NCBI GenBank assembly: GCA_028286725.1 | Contig: JAQBQZ010000001.1 | Span: 1 to 32,379 of the forward strand | DNA length: 32,379 nt | Direction of reading: 5' to 3' | DNA from: Candidatus Tayloriibacteriota bacterium | Lineage (GTDB): Bacteria; Patescibacteriota; Minisyncoccia; Phycocordibacterales; CAIRYW01 | Shown here: in pieces, positions 12,546-20,554 of the stretch | How the letters are laid out: each line of letters opens with the position of its first letter | How positions within the stretch are numbered: position 1 is the first letter of the stretch | Notes under the pieces: model-generated | Told to the model about the DNA's origin: nothing | Databases searched by the model: none | What the model saw: only the letters and a program-made list of their open reading frames with translations | Program-made: the position numbers and the translations under genes

Positions 12546-14927
12546 TTATTTCAAATTCCCCCAATCATCTCCACATGATGCGTTCGCTACGATTGGTACA
12601 CCCTTGGCCATCTTTGAATCCATTATATTCTCCATCACACTCTTTATCTTTTCTGACACTTCTTTAACTTTACTTTCCTTGATTTCATAGATGAGTTCGT
12701 CGTGAATTTGAAGGAGGAGTCGCACATCTTTATCTTCTCCATAAATGCCGTCTATTTCAGTCATCGCAAGCTTCACAATATCTGCCTGTGTCCCCTGGAT
12801 CGGCGCATTGATCGCCATTCGCTCTGCCGCAGCACGGATAAACGGAAGATGGGATTTGATACCTTCAAAATATCTACGTCTCCCGTACATCGTTGTCACA
12901 AAGCCATTTTTGAGCGCGTCTGCCTTTACCCCTTCGAGATATAGAGCTAAAGTCGAGAATGTTTTGAAATAGTCATCATAAAATCTCTGTGCTTCTTCAC
13001 GAGAGCTTCCAAGGTTTGTTTTCAAGGCATTTACTCCCATCCCATAGAGGATTCCGAAGTTAATCACCTTTGCCTTTCGTCGCATATCTTTAGTGACCTC
13101 AGTTATCAGTACTCCAAACACTTGTGATGCAACCCCCGCATGGACATCCTCTCCACTCTTAAAAATCTCTTGAAGCTTCTGGTCATCTGAAAGAATCGCA
13201 GCAATTCGAAGCTCAATCTGTGAATAGTCAAAAGCGCAAAGTTTGAATCCTTTTTTTGCAATGAATGCATTTCTGATTGCTCGTCCAAGTTCTGTCTTGA
13301 TCGGGATATTTTGTACACCCGGATCCTTTGACGCCATTCTGCCTGTCGCAGCCCCTGTCTGAATAAATGTTGGATGGAGTCGCCCCTCTTCATCAAGAAG
13401 AGTTGGAATGACATCAATATAAGTACCGAGGAGTTTGGCGAGTTCTCGATGTTCCATAATGAGAGAAATGATCGGGTGCAAGTCTTTGAGTTTTTCGAGC
13501 TCGCTTTCTTTTGTCGACTTCGCTCCTCCTGCAGTTTTTTTCATATTCTTGCCGACGAGATTTAATTCATCGTAAAGCACAACACCAAGCTGTTTTGGTG
13601 AATCAACATTGAACTCATGTCCTGCATGTTCAAATATTTTCTTGTCTATTTTGTCGAGTTCTTTGTGATAATCTTTTGCAAGTTTTTTAAGATAGTCAGC
13701 ATCAATAGCAACACCTATGTCATGCATCTTTTTGATGATTGGAATGAGCGGCAGCTCAATCTTTTCGTATACAAATTCAAGCCCTTTCTTTTTGATCTCG
13801 TTTAAAATATTTTTCTTTGCTTCATCCGCATCCTCATGTTCAGAATATGCGAGCACATCTGATAGTTCAGGATTACTGATCGTTGAATTTAATACGAATG
13901 TCGCGATCTTTAGTTTTTCGATTTCTTCTTCGGAAAGATTGTGAGTTATTGTTTTAATCTCTTTTTTTGAATTATCTTCTTCACTTTCACCCACTTCACT
14001 ATTTCCATTCCCAAAGACAACATCGACTCTTGGTACCATACTTCGAAAATCAAATGATTTCAACATATTTTTGACATTATCAATCACAATATGTTCTCTC
14101 CAGGTTGTTTCAGGGAGTTTGAAATCGATCGGTGCATCACGACGAATCGTTGCGAGCATCTTTGAAAACACCGCTTCGTCTTTGTTGTTGGCAAGAAGTT
14201 CATAAATTCTTTCGGTTACTCCAATCTTTTTGAATTCTTCTTTTTTTCCTGCCTCAATCTTTTCATACATTTTTTCGATCGTTCCAAATTCCTGAATGAG
14301 TGTTGTTGCAGTTTTCTCTCCGATGCCTTTGATACCGATAATGTTGTCAGATGTATCTCCTCGAAGTCCCTTGTAATCTGTAAGTTGTAGAGGCTTAAAT
14401 CCAAATCTTTCTACCACTTCTTTTTCACCATAAGTCACCGTGTCTTTCACACCTTTTTTGAGAGTAAATACCCTCACACGCTCTCCTTCAATGAGCTGCA
14501 TCGTATCCATATCCCCTGACGCGATCACAATCTCAATTCCTTTTTCATCTTTCATTTGCTCAACAATAGTTCCAAGCATATCATCAGCTTCAAATCCTTC
14601 TTTGTCATATTCTGGAATTGAAAATGCGCGAAACACTTCTCTTGAGCGAATGATCTGAGACACAAGAGCATCATCAGTTTTTTTACGCCCCGCTTTGTAA
14701 GCATCATATGCGAGATGTCTATAGGTAGGCTTTGGAAGATCAAAACAAGCCGCAATGTAATCCGGCTTAAAATCTTCAATGAGTTTGAAAAGCATGAGAC
14801 AAAGACCATAGAGAGCCCCCGTCGGTTCACCTTTACTCGAGGCAAAGTCAGGCAACGCATGATATGCACGGTGAATAATTGCATGCACGTCGAGGAGAAC
14901 CAGTGTCTTTTTGTTGGATTTTGACAT
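12546..14927 (-). CDS. polA: DNA polymerase I, without a 3'-5' exonuclease domain
   Basis: 793-residue repair polymerase for gap filling and primer removal. The 5'-3' exonuclease (about 1-290) has LLDVHAIIHRAYHALP, KPTYRHLAYDAYKAGRKKTD, EGFEADDMLG, IASGDMDTMQL, GLRGDTSDNI and the GIKGIGEKTA helix-hairpin-helix. The family-A polymerase domain has motif A FDYSQIELRIAA, motif B RRKAKVINFGILYGMG and motif C LLQIHDELIYEI. Between them only a short linker with no DxE exonuclease motif remains, so proofreading is lost and the domain largely deleted. Start: TAAAAT lies exactly 6 nt before the ATG. Structured element A follows the stop, then holA. Confidence 0.96.
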   Translation of the reverse strand: MSKSNKKTLVLLDVHAIIHRAYHALPDFASSKGEPTGALYGLCLMLFKLIEDFKPDYIAACFDLPKPTYRHLAYDAYKAGRKKTDDALVSQIIRSREVFRAFSIPEYDKEGFEADDMLGTIVEQMKDEKGIEIVIASGDMDTMQLIEGERVRVFTLKKGVKDTVTYGEKEVVERFGFKPLQLTDYKGLRGDTSDNIIGIKGIGEKTATTLIQEFGTIEKMYEKIEAGKKEEFKKIGVTERIYELLANNKDEAVFSKMLATIRRDAPIDFKLPETTWREHIVIDNVKNMLKSFDFRSMVPRVDVVFGNGNSEVGESEEDNSKKEIKTITHNLSEEEIEKLKIATFVLNSTISNPELSDVLAYSEHEDADEAKKNILNEIKKKGLEFVYEKIELPLIPIIKKMHDIGVAIDADYLKKLAKDYHKELDKIDKKIFEHAGHEFNVDSPKQLGVVLYDELNLVGKNMKKTAGGAKSTKESELEKLKDLHPIISLIMEHRELAKLLGTYIDVIPTLLDEEGRLHPTFIQTGAATGRMASKDPGVQNIPIKTELGRAIRNAFIAKKGFKLCAFDYSQIELRIAAILSDDQKLQEIFKSGEDVHAGVASQVFGVLITEVTKDMRRKAKVINFGILYGMGVNALKTNLGSSREEAQRFYDDYFKTFSTLALYLEGVKADALKNGFVTTMYGRRRYFEGIKSHLPFIRAAAERMAINAPIQGTQADIVKLAMTEIDGIYGEDKDVRLLLQIHDELIYEIKESKVKEVSEKIKSVMENIMDSKMAKGVPIVANASCGDDWGNLK

Positions 14928-14939
14928 AGGTCTATTTTA
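14928..14939 (-). promoter_or_regulatory. -10 element of leaderless polA
   Basis: On minus, TAAAAT (14934-14939), 6 nt (AGACCT), then the polA ATG. Confidence 0.55.
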
Positions 14940-14960
14940 GCAGAAAAAGTAGAAAGAATC

Positions 14961-15410
14961 TTACAAGAAATTATCCCCTATTTCATATTGATGCTCGTCA
15001 TTTTCGAGCAGCTCACATCGGACTTTTATAGCAGCTTCCGGTATCACCTCTTTGATTTTCTCTGCCCATTCAATACAAACAAGATTTGTAGGATCAATAA
15101 AGATATTTTCGAGTTTCAAGATCTTAGCTTCATCAATATGTTCTATTCTATACGCATCAATATGAACCAATGTCTTAAATAAAGGATGTTTAGTCTTGTA
15201 TGACTTCATTATGACAAATGTCGGACTCTGTATAATTTCCGTTACTCCGAGCTCGCTACCTAACATCTGCACAAGAGTCGTCTTCCCTGCACCCAAATCC
15301 CCTTTCAAATCCAAGATGGTGGCTTTGTCAGTTATTTTTTTTGATATTTCAATAATCAAATCCTTTGCGAATTGTTTTGTATTCTCGAGAGTTTTGGCGA
15401 TTATTTTCAT
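14961..15410 (-). CDS. tsaE: tRNA threonylcarbamoyladenosine biosynthesis ATPase TsaE
   Basis: 149-residue ATPase of the TsaBDE complex that makes the t6A37 modification in tRNAs reading ANN codons. The P-loop LKGDLGAGKTTLVQMLG (about residues 36-52), SPTFVIMKSY (switch-like region), HIDAYRI with the conserved aspartate, and CIEWAEKI near the C-terminus are all typical. Length is normal. The ATG at 15410 (MKIIAKTLEN) is chosen over the GTG at 15416 because TAATAT ends exactly 6 nt upstream. It faces away from pilB and lies downstream of no other gene on its strand, 34 nt from the polA start. Confidence 0.93.
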   Translation of the reverse strand: MKIIAKTLENTKQFAKDLIIEISKKITDKATILDLKGDLGAGKTTLVQMLGSELGVTEIIQSPTFVIMKSYKTKHPLFKTLVHIDAYRIEHIDEAKILKLENIFIDPTNLVCIEWAEKIKEVIPEAAIKVRCELLENDEHQYEIGDNFL

Positions 15411-15422
15411 ACACACATATTA
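15411..15422 (-). promoter_or_regulatory. -10 element of leaderless tsaE
   Basis: On minus, TAATAT (15417-15422), 6 nt (GTGTGT), then ATG at 15410. Confidence 0.5.
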
Positions 15423-15493
15423 GCACGTCTTTCTTACATTTTTATACTCTCCTTTTCGGCAGACGGGCTAGATACTACATACTATATACGATA

Positions 15494-15506
15494 TACTATT
15501 CAGCAT
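15494..15506 (+). promoter_or_regulatory. -10 region of pilB
   Basis: TACTAT (15494-15499), 7 nt, then ATG 15507, at the end of a TA-rich tract (ACATACTATATACGATATAC) similar to the one before ruvA. Confidence 0.4.
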
Positions 15507-17225
15507 ATGACAATCATCTTCGATGAAGATAAACAAGGGGCGCAAATAGATACTCTCCGCAAAAAGGAAGAGGAAGAGCTTGCCGAAATACTTTCAAAAA
15601 AATACGGAGTTGAATATGTAGACCTCTCAGGAATCACGATCAACACTGATGCGCTTCGACTGATCCCGGAAGATCGAGCTCGAGCTACAAAATGTGCAAC
15701 ATTTAAGATGGTGGGTAAAATTCTCTCCATCGCAGTTCAATCTCCAAATAAAGAAGATGCAAAAAAAATAATAAAAGAGCTCGAAGAAAAGGAATACCGA
15801 GTAAATGTGTACATGGTATCTATGGCGAGTCTTGAAAAAGCATGGGGGCGATACAAAGATCTTTCTTTTGCAATGGCAACAAAAGCCGGGTCTCTCGATA
15901 TTTCAAGTGAAGAAATCCAGGACTTGAGCGCAAAAGTAAAATCAATTGCAGATATTCAAAAGCTTGTTGACGAAACGATTGCAGTCAAAAGAGTATACCG
16001 AGTATCAAAGATTATTGGGATCATCATGGCGGGTGCCATATCGCTTCGAGCATCCGATATTCACATTGAGCCTGAAGAAAAGGTCACGCGCCTCAGATAC
16101 CGACTCGATGGTGTGCTTGTAGATATCATTAATTTTGATAATGAAACATACGATCTCCTCGTTTCTCGTATCAAACTTCTTTCAAACCTCAAACTGAACA
16201 TCAAACAGAATGCCCAAGATGGGCGATTTAGTGTGAAGCTTGAAAAGGAAGAGATTGAGATCCGAACATCATTACTCCCAGGAGCATATGGCGAATCGAT
16301 CGTGATGCGAGTTTTGAATCCTGATTCTATCTCTACCCCGCTTGATGAATTAGGAATCCCAGAAAAGCTTTTGAAGATCTTTACTCACGAGATGTCAAAA
16401 CCATCAGGACTTATCCTCACTACAGGACCAACAGGATCTGGTAAAACAACCACTCTCTATGCATTCTTGAAAAAAGTATACGAGCCAGGAGTAAAAGTAA
16501 TCACCATCGAAGACCCTATCGAATACCACCTCGAAGGAATTGTGCAGACACAAGTGGAATCTGAAAAGGGATACACATTTGCGGCCGGACTTCGTTCCAC
16601 TTTGCGACAAGACCCTGATGTGATTCTTGTGGGAGAAATTCGAGATGCAGAAACAGCAGAGATTGCGATGCATGCGTCTCTCACTGGACACTTAGTGTTC
16701 TCTACCCTTCACACCAACAATGCTGCAGGAGCATTTACTCGTCTTATCGACCTAGGTATTAATCCAAAGATTCTGACATCAGGTATCTCTGTATCAATCG
16801 CTCAGCGACTTATCCGAAAAGTATGTAGTGGATGTGCAAAGAGAGTTCCAATCCCTGAAGACAAAAAAAGTGTTATCAGCTACCATACTGCAAATATTAA
16901 AAGAAAAGGCGAACAAGTTCTCCAAGAGATTGAGGTATTCGAGGCTAACAAAACTGGATGCGAACTTTGTAACGGTACAGGATATAAAGGACGAGTAGCA
17001 GTGTATGAAGCGATCATCATCGACAAGCCAGTTGAAGAAGTAGTATTTCAAAACCCAAGTGATCGAGAGATTGCGAAAGCTGCAGACCACCAGAATATCT
17101 TGAACCTTCAAGAAGATGGTGTGCAGAAAGTATTGAATGGAATAAGTACAATAGATGAGCTTGAGCGAGTGATCGATATTACTCCAGATACAGATGAGTT
17201 TGTGAGTGAAGTGACGGGGTTATAG
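15507..17225 (+). CDS. Type IV pilus/type II secretion assembly ATPase (PilB/GspE family)
   Basis: 572-residue hexameric ATPase that drives pilus extension or pseudopilus assembly at the inner membrane. An N-terminal GspE/MshEN-like domain (about 1-150) precedes the catalytic core: ASDIHIEPEE, Walker A GPTGSGKTTTLYAFL, Asp box TIEDPIEYHLEGIVQTQV, Walker B DPDVILVGEIRDAET and His box GHLVFSTLHTNNAAGAFTRL. A CxxC pair (VCSGCAKR) and a second one (CELCNGTGYKGR) form the PilB/GspE zinc site. The ATG at 15507 gives the expected N-terminus; an upstream in-frame extension to 15372 overlaps tsaE and is rejected. Other pilus genes are not in the window. Confidence 0.93.
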   Translation: MTIIFDEDKQGAQIDTLRKKEEEELAEILSKKYGVEYVDLSGITINTDALRLIPEDRARATKCATFKMVGKILSIAVQSPNKEDAKKIIKELEEKEYRVNVYMVSMASLEKAWGRYKDLSFAMATKAGSLDISSEEIQDLSAKVKSIADIQKLVDETIAVKRVYRVSKIIGIIMAGAISLRASDIHIEPEEKVTRLRYRLDGVLVDIINFDNETYDLLVSRIKLLSNLKLNIKQNAQDGRFSVKLEKEEIEIRTSLLPGAYGESIVMRVLNPDSISTPLDELGIPEKLLKIFTHEMSKPSGLILTTGPTGSGKTTTLYAFLKKVYEPGVKVITIEDPIEYHLEGIVQTQVESEKGYTFAAGLRSTLRQDPDVILVGEIRDAETAEIAMHASLTGHLVFSTLHTNNAAGAFTRLIDLGINPKILTSGISVSIAQRLIRKVCSGCAKRVPIPEDKKSVISYHTANIKRKGEQVLQEIEVFEANKTGCELCNGTGYKGRVAVYEAIIIDKPVEEVVFQNPSDREIAKAADHQNILNLQEDGVQKVLNGISTIDELERVIDITPDTDEFVSEVTGL

Positions 17226-17242
17226 CGAAAACAAATAACCAT

Positions 17243-17281
17243 AAACAAAACGCCGCACCCTTTGGGCGCGGCGTTTTGTTT
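17243..17281 (+). terminator. pilB terminator
   Basis: 18-bp stem (17243-17260 with 17264-17281, one A-C mismatch), TTT loop, T-rich 3' end. Confidence 0.88.
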
Positions 17282-17285
17282 TGAG

Positions 17286-17835
17286 TTTGTGCTCTATTTC
17301 TTTTTGTTTCCTTCCCTTCGTTTGGTATCCGTTATATTAGATTTACCTATTTTAGCAAAATCATTATCCTTTTTTTCAATAAATTAGTTGAGGGACTTTA
17401 TAATTTTTACTTTAACAATACCAAACGAAGAGAGAGAATTTCCGCTAAATCAAGCGAAAATCTTCCACACAAAAATCTTTTTTCGTAAAGATTACAAACG
17501 AGTAACGAATAGTATACTAACTATAGATTCAATTCTGTTCCAAGAGAGATTCGACTATATAAATCTCTGAGCAATACTTTTAATGCTAGATTAAAAGTAA
17601 AATAGTGTTCTGAGGATGGCTTCAGTGAAGACTAGGCAAACCAAAGCGTCCTTTAAACAATATCAAAAGACAATAAATTGTCCCATTGCTTAGAGATTTA
17701 TAGCGTCGAAACTGCATAGATGATGCAGGATCTAAATATGTGAGATCAGGGGTCTTTAACGAACAGTGAGATAATATTAGCATGCCCCCACTTATTTGTC
17801 AAGCATACAAATAATTCCCTCTTTTTGGTCTCCAA
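17286..17835. other. Gene-less stretch with inverted repeats
   Basis: About 590 bases separate pilB from ruvB and no convincing CDS, tRNA or known RNA was found. Contents: a 13-bp perfect inverted repeat CTTCGTTTGGTAT (17316-17328) with 17418-17430, enclosing 89 nt; a 7-bp hairpin AGAGATT/AATCTCT near 17545-17570; an 8-bp hairpin ACTTTTAA/TTAAAAGT near 17577-17599; CTGCAT/ATGCAG near 17714-17730; and TTATTTGT/ACAAATAA near 17791-17813. A weak TTG-start frame (17388-17570, 60 codons) is not credible. The density of small hairpins suggests a non-coding RNA or a decayed element. Confidence 0.5.
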
Positions 17836-17864
17836 CTGACCTCAGTTACTAAAAGTGATACAAT
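17836..17864 (+). promoter_or_regulatory. ruvB promoter
   Basis: CTGACC (17836-17841), 17-nt spacer, TACAAT (17859-17864), with the ATG 12 nt after the -10, so the leader would be only about 6 nt. Confidence 0.5.
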
Positions 17865-17876
17865 GATCTTATAAAT

Positions 17877-18878
17877 ATGAGTAATCCAGAAGAGAAAAAA
17901 CAAGGTGCGGAGGACAAAGTGCTTGATCAGGCGCTTCGTCCTGCGATGTGGGATGAATATATTGGGCAAGAACCAATAAAGAAAAATCTCAACATCCTTC
18001 TTGCTGCTGCAAAAGAAAGGAATCATATTCCTGAACATATTCTTTTTTATGGTCCGCCTGGACTTGGTAAGACCACGCTCGCTCACCTCATCGCAAAAGA
18101 ACAAGGCGCTCAAATGAAATCAACATCAGGACCCGCTATCGAAAAAGTGGGTGACCTTGCATCAATCCTCACAAACCTCACACCCGGAGATATTCTTTTT
18201 ATCGATGAGATACACCGTCTCAACAAAACGATCGAGGAAGTCCTCTACCCCGCAATGGAATCAGGAGTATTGGATATTATTATTGGCAAAGGCCCAAGTG
18301 CACGAACAATCCAACTCGAGCTTCCACCATTTACACTCATCGCAGCAACAACACGTATCGCAATGATCTCTTCCCCTCTCCGATCTCGATTTTCTGGTGG
18401 TGTATATAGACTTGAATTCTATTCTGAGAAAGAGATCGAAAAGATCATTGAAAGGTCTGCAAAAATTTTGGGAATTAATATTACAGACGAAGGTAAAAGA
18501 GAAATAGCAAAACGAAGCCGAGCGACTCCACGTACCGCCAACTATCTTTTAAAACGTGTCCGCGACTTTGCACAAGTACATAAAGCAGAAGTGACCGATA
18601 CTGTCGTTGATGAAGCTTTGGCGCTCCTTGGTATTGATTCACTCGGGCTTACTGAACAAGATATAAAAATACTCGAAACTATTATAGAAAAATTTAAAGG
18701 AGGGCCTGTTGGCCTCAATACTATTGCCGCTTCCCTTTCAGAAGAAGAAGCGACGATCGAAGAATTTAATGAACCATATCTACTCCAACTTGGACTCATG
18801 GAAAGGACTGCTCGAGGAAGAGTCGCAACAGAAAAAGCGTACGACCATTTAGAGATTGATTATCCAATCGAAAAATAA
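17877..18878 (+). CDS. ruvB: Holliday junction branch migration ATPase RuvB
   Basis: 333-residue AAA+ motor that, with RuvA (560), drives branch migration at Holliday junctions. It has the RuvB N-terminus DQALRPAMWDEYIGQEPIKK, Walker A FYGPPGLGKTTLAH, Walker B ILFIDEIHRLNK, sensor 1 IAATTRIAMISSPLRSRF with the arginine finger, sensor 2 SRATPRTANYLLKRVRDF and the C-terminal winged helix (GGPVGLNTIAASLSEE, LGLMERTARGRVAT). Length is normal. It is followed by the divergent Zn-ribbon gene and ruvC, not by ruvA, so the three ruv genes are separate units. Confidence 0.97.
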   Translation: MSNPEEKKQGAEDKVLDQALRPAMWDEYIGQEPIKKNLNILLAAAKERNHIPEHILFYGPPGLGKTTLAHLIAKEQGAQMKSTSGPAIEKVGDLASILTNLTPGDILFIDEIHRLNKTIEEVLYPAMESGVLDIIIGKGPSARTIQLELPPFTLIAATTRIAMISSPLRSRFSGGVYRLEFYSEKEIEKIIERSAKILGINITDEGKREIAKRSRATPRTANYLLKRVRDFAQVHKAEVTDTVVDEALALLGIDSLGLTEQDIKILETIIEKFKGGPVGLNTIAASLSEEEATIEEFNEPYLLQLGLMERTARGRVATEKAYDHLEIDYPIEK

Positions 18879-18885
18879 ATCGAAA

Positions 18886-18906
18886 TAAAAAACCCGCCGA
18901 GGCGGG
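18886..18906 (-). terminator. Terminator of the Zn-ribbon gene (and facing ruvB)
   Basis: CCCGCC/GGCGGG stem with a GA loop; on minus it is followed by T6. It lies between the convergent ruvB and 18943-19170 genes. Confidence 0.8.
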
Positions 18907-18942
18907 AGTATACAGTGATATATAAAAACAGGAAATGTAGCC

Positions 18943-19170
18943 TTAGGCAGAGGAATTAGAAGGTTTAATACCTTTCCCTTGGCAGTCTGGGCAACTTGCC
19001 GTTTCCCTATAACCAAGACAGCTTGAGCAAACGGGTAATTTCCGCTCATCAGGAGTCATGATCTCACCAAAAACATCTACTTGTTTTATAGAAAGAGCAG
19101 GGGCACCACCAAACAAGAATCCAATCGAAGCAATTTGATATGTGAGGGGGACAGATTTCATACTAATCAT
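18943..19170 (-). CDS. Small protein with a DnaJ-type zinc ribbon
   Basis: 75-residue protein, unrecognised as a whole. The C-terminal part contains CSSCLGYRETASCPDCQGKG, two CxxC pairs in the style of the DnaJ central zinc repeats (CxxCxGxG), which usually bind one zinc ion and mediate protein contact. The N-terminal 45 residues (YQIASIGFLFGGAPALSIKQ, VDVFGEIMTPDER) could be a small beta domain. ATG 19170 is chosen; a nearby ATG at 19161 is an alternative. An extension to 19329 would overlap ruvC and is rejected. It is divergent from ruvC, with 75 nt between their starts. Confidence 0.6.
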   Translation of the reverse strand: MISMKSVPLTYQIASIGFLFGGAPALSIKQVDVFGEIMTPDERKLPVCSSCLGYRETASCPDCQGKGIKPSNSSA

Positions 19171-19209
19171 AAAATTACTCTTCTGAAACAAAATGTCAAT
19201 TCGGTTCAC

Positions 19210-19245
19210 TTGATACTTTCCTCCTGAAACTTGTATACTTCTCCT
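19210..19245 (+). promoter_or_regulatory. Leaderless ruvC promoter
   Basis: TTGATA (19210-19215), 18-nt spacer, TATACT (19234-19239), 6 nt (TCTCCT), ATG. This is the only leaderless case in the window with a recognisable -35 as well. Confidence 0.6.
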
Positions 19246-19722
19246 ATGAAGATAATTTCTATCGACCCAGGATACGAACGACTCGGCATTGCCATCATTG
19301 AAAAAGAAAAAGGTGGCAAGGAAATTCACCTCTTTTCAACCTGCGTCAAAACATCAAAAACACTTGAGCATAGCCAGAGACTTAAAATCCTTGTTGAGGA
19401 AATAAAAAAGATTATAGATATATGGCATCCAGAATGTCTCGCGATCGAAAAGCTTTTTCTCGCTACCAACCACAAGACCGTGATGCTCGTTGCCGAAGCA
19501 AGAGGCGTCATTCTTTCTGAGTGCGCCCGAAATGGACTCAAGGTATTTGAATACTCCCCACCCCAAATCAAACTCGCAGTATGCGGCAACGGTGCAGCCG
19601 ACAAAAAATCAATTATAAAAATGGTTCCATTACTTATTAAAGTACCTACATCTGTAAAAATTGACGATGAATTCGACGCTATTGCAATAGGTCTAACTTT
19701 TTTTGCGATAGAAAGACAATAA
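19246..19722 (+). CDS. ruvC: Holliday junction resolvase RuvC
   Basis: 158-residue metal-dependent endonuclease that cuts Holliday junctions processed by RuvAB. RNase H fold with four acidic residues: Asp7 in MKIISIDPGYERLG, the glutamate in CLAIEKLFLATN, and the aspartates in DDEFDAIAIGL. VAEARGVIL and FEYSPPQIKLAVCGNGAADK are standard RuvC segments. Length is normal. The start is at 19246 (MKIISIDPG), 5 codons inside the longer frame, supported by the TATACT-6-ATG spacing. Confidence 0.96.
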   Translation: MKIISIDPGYERLGIAIIEKEKGGKEIHLFSTCVKTSKTLEHSQRLKILVEEIKKIIDIWHPECLAIEKLFLATNHKTVMLVAEARGVILSECARNGLKVFEYSPPQIKLAVCGNGAADKKSIIKMVPLLIKVPTSVKIDDEFDAIAIGLTFFAIERQ

Positions 19723-19734
19723 AATCCCGCCAGC

Positions 19735-19757
19735 GAGGCCGGCGGGAGGAGGTGCAA
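19735..19757 (-). terminator. Terminator between ruvC and the 19772 gene
   Basis: TCCCGCC/GGCGGGA stem with a 9-nt loop; on minus it is followed by TTTTA. Convergent genes flank it. Confidence 0.75.
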
Positions 19758-19771
19758 GATATAAAAGGGCG

Positions 19772-20131
19772 TCATGTTATTTTTCGACGTCTCACCATAT
19801 CACAAGGACGGGCACAAATACGAGGAAGCTCATTTAGCACCTGTTCCATCTTTCTGTAATAATGTCCTCGAATCAACCAACTTTGACCACCCTTGGCAAA
19901 TAAGGCAGAATCAAAGTGAGTGATAGCCGGAACATCGGATAGTTTGAGAGCATCCAAAGATGCTTGCTTCAGCTCGGCACAGAGTAACCCAAGCTCCTCT
20001 TCGGTTTGAAAAGAGAGAATGAGAATACCAAATGGTCTTGTTACTTTCATTTGGATTCCTTTGTTGGTTGCCCAATCTTTTGCCGCCTCAATGAACGAAA
20101 TAAACACTGAACCTATAATGAGTGTGTGCAT
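19772..20131 (-). CDS. Hypothetical protein with canonical promoter and Shine-Dalgarno
   Basis: 119-residue soluble protein, unrecognised. It starts MHTLIIGSVFISFIEAAKDW, continues with FGILILSFQTEEELGLLCAE and QSWLIRGHYYRKMEQVLNEL, and ends basic (CDMVRRRKIT). It looks like a single alpha/beta domain. Unlike most genes here it has an extended -10 (TGGTATAAT at about 20158-20166) and a good Shine-Dalgarno AAAGGA (20138-20143) 6 nt before the ATG, with a leader of about 20 nt. This different expression layout, like the 5166 gene and pyrD/pyrC, hints at a different origin or strong translation. Confidence 0.6.
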   Translation of the reverse strand: MHTLIIGSVFISFIEAAKDWATNKGIQMKVTRPFGILILSFQTEEELGLLCAELKQASLDALKLSDVPAITHFDSALFAKGGQSWLIRGHYYRKMEQVLNELPRICARPCDMVRRRKIT

Positions 20132-20137
20132 AGTAAT

Positions 20138-20166
20138 TCCTTTGTTGAACCAAATACATTATACCA
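20138..20166 (-). promoter_or_regulatory. Extended -10 and Shine-Dalgarno of the 19772-20131 gene
   Basis: On minus, TGGTATAAT (20158-20166) then AAAGGA (20138-20143), 6 nt before the ATG. It is one of the few canonical ribosome binding sites in the window. Confidence 0.6.
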
Positions 20167-20279
20167 CTATCACACTCCACTTTTCCCCACTTGCATTCTT
20201 TTTTAGATTTGATAAAACTATAGCAGTCCTTTTAGGAGAGATCCTTGAGACTAAATTAAAAAAATAAATTGAACACACA

Positions 20280-20480
20280 ATGAGTGACCACGATGAAGAT
20301 GAGTTAAAAGATGACCCTTTTGCTGCCAAAAAGCCATCTGATGGCAATGATGAAGACGAAGTCGAGGACGATGAACTTTTAGACGAAGCAGATGCTGATG
20401 ATACTGACGTGGATGAGGATGCAGACGAAGAAGATGAAGAGTTTCTTGATTGGGAAAACGAAGATGAGGAAATAGGATAA
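20280..20480 (+). CDS. Small highly acidic protein
   Basis: 66-residue protein made mostly of Asp and Glu (for example DEDEVEDDELLDEADADDTD), with a short DDPFAAKKPSDG insert and an EEFLDWENEDEEIG end. It is presumably disordered and strongly negative. Proteins of this kind are common in Parcubacteria, without known function. It could be a charge-mimic or a partner of basic proteins; that is speculation. An AGGAGAGA stretch lies about 45 nt upstream, not at the start. A perfect 27-bp hairpin follows. Confidence 0.7.
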   Translation: MSDHDEDELKDDPFAAKKPSDGNDEDEVEDDELLDEADADDTDVDEDADEEDEEFLDWENEDEEIG

Positions 20481-20489
20481 TAAACAAAT

Positions 20490-20546
20490 AAAAACTCTTA
20501 ACAAAATACAGCGCCCTTCGGGCGCTGTATTTTGTTAAGAGTTTTT
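20490..20546. terminator. Bidirectional terminator, 27-bp perfect stem
   Basis: Arms 20490-20516 and 20520-20546 are exact reverse complements with a TTC loop. They sit between the acidic-protein stop and the tyrS stop. The core ACAAAATACAGCGC is identical to the terminator at 30477-30531. Confidence 0.92.
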
Positions 20547-20554
20547 ATTGTAGC

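Noticed and set aside
17388-17570. 60-codon frame in the pilB-ruvB gap
   Set aside because: It starts with TTG, has low-complexity composition and overlaps the inverted repeat; no family features.
17286-17876. tmRNA, RNase P RNA, 6S or SRP RNA
   Set aside because: GATTCGAC and GGCAAACC fragments recall these RNAs, but the flanking conserved cores and terminal pairings are missing on both strands.
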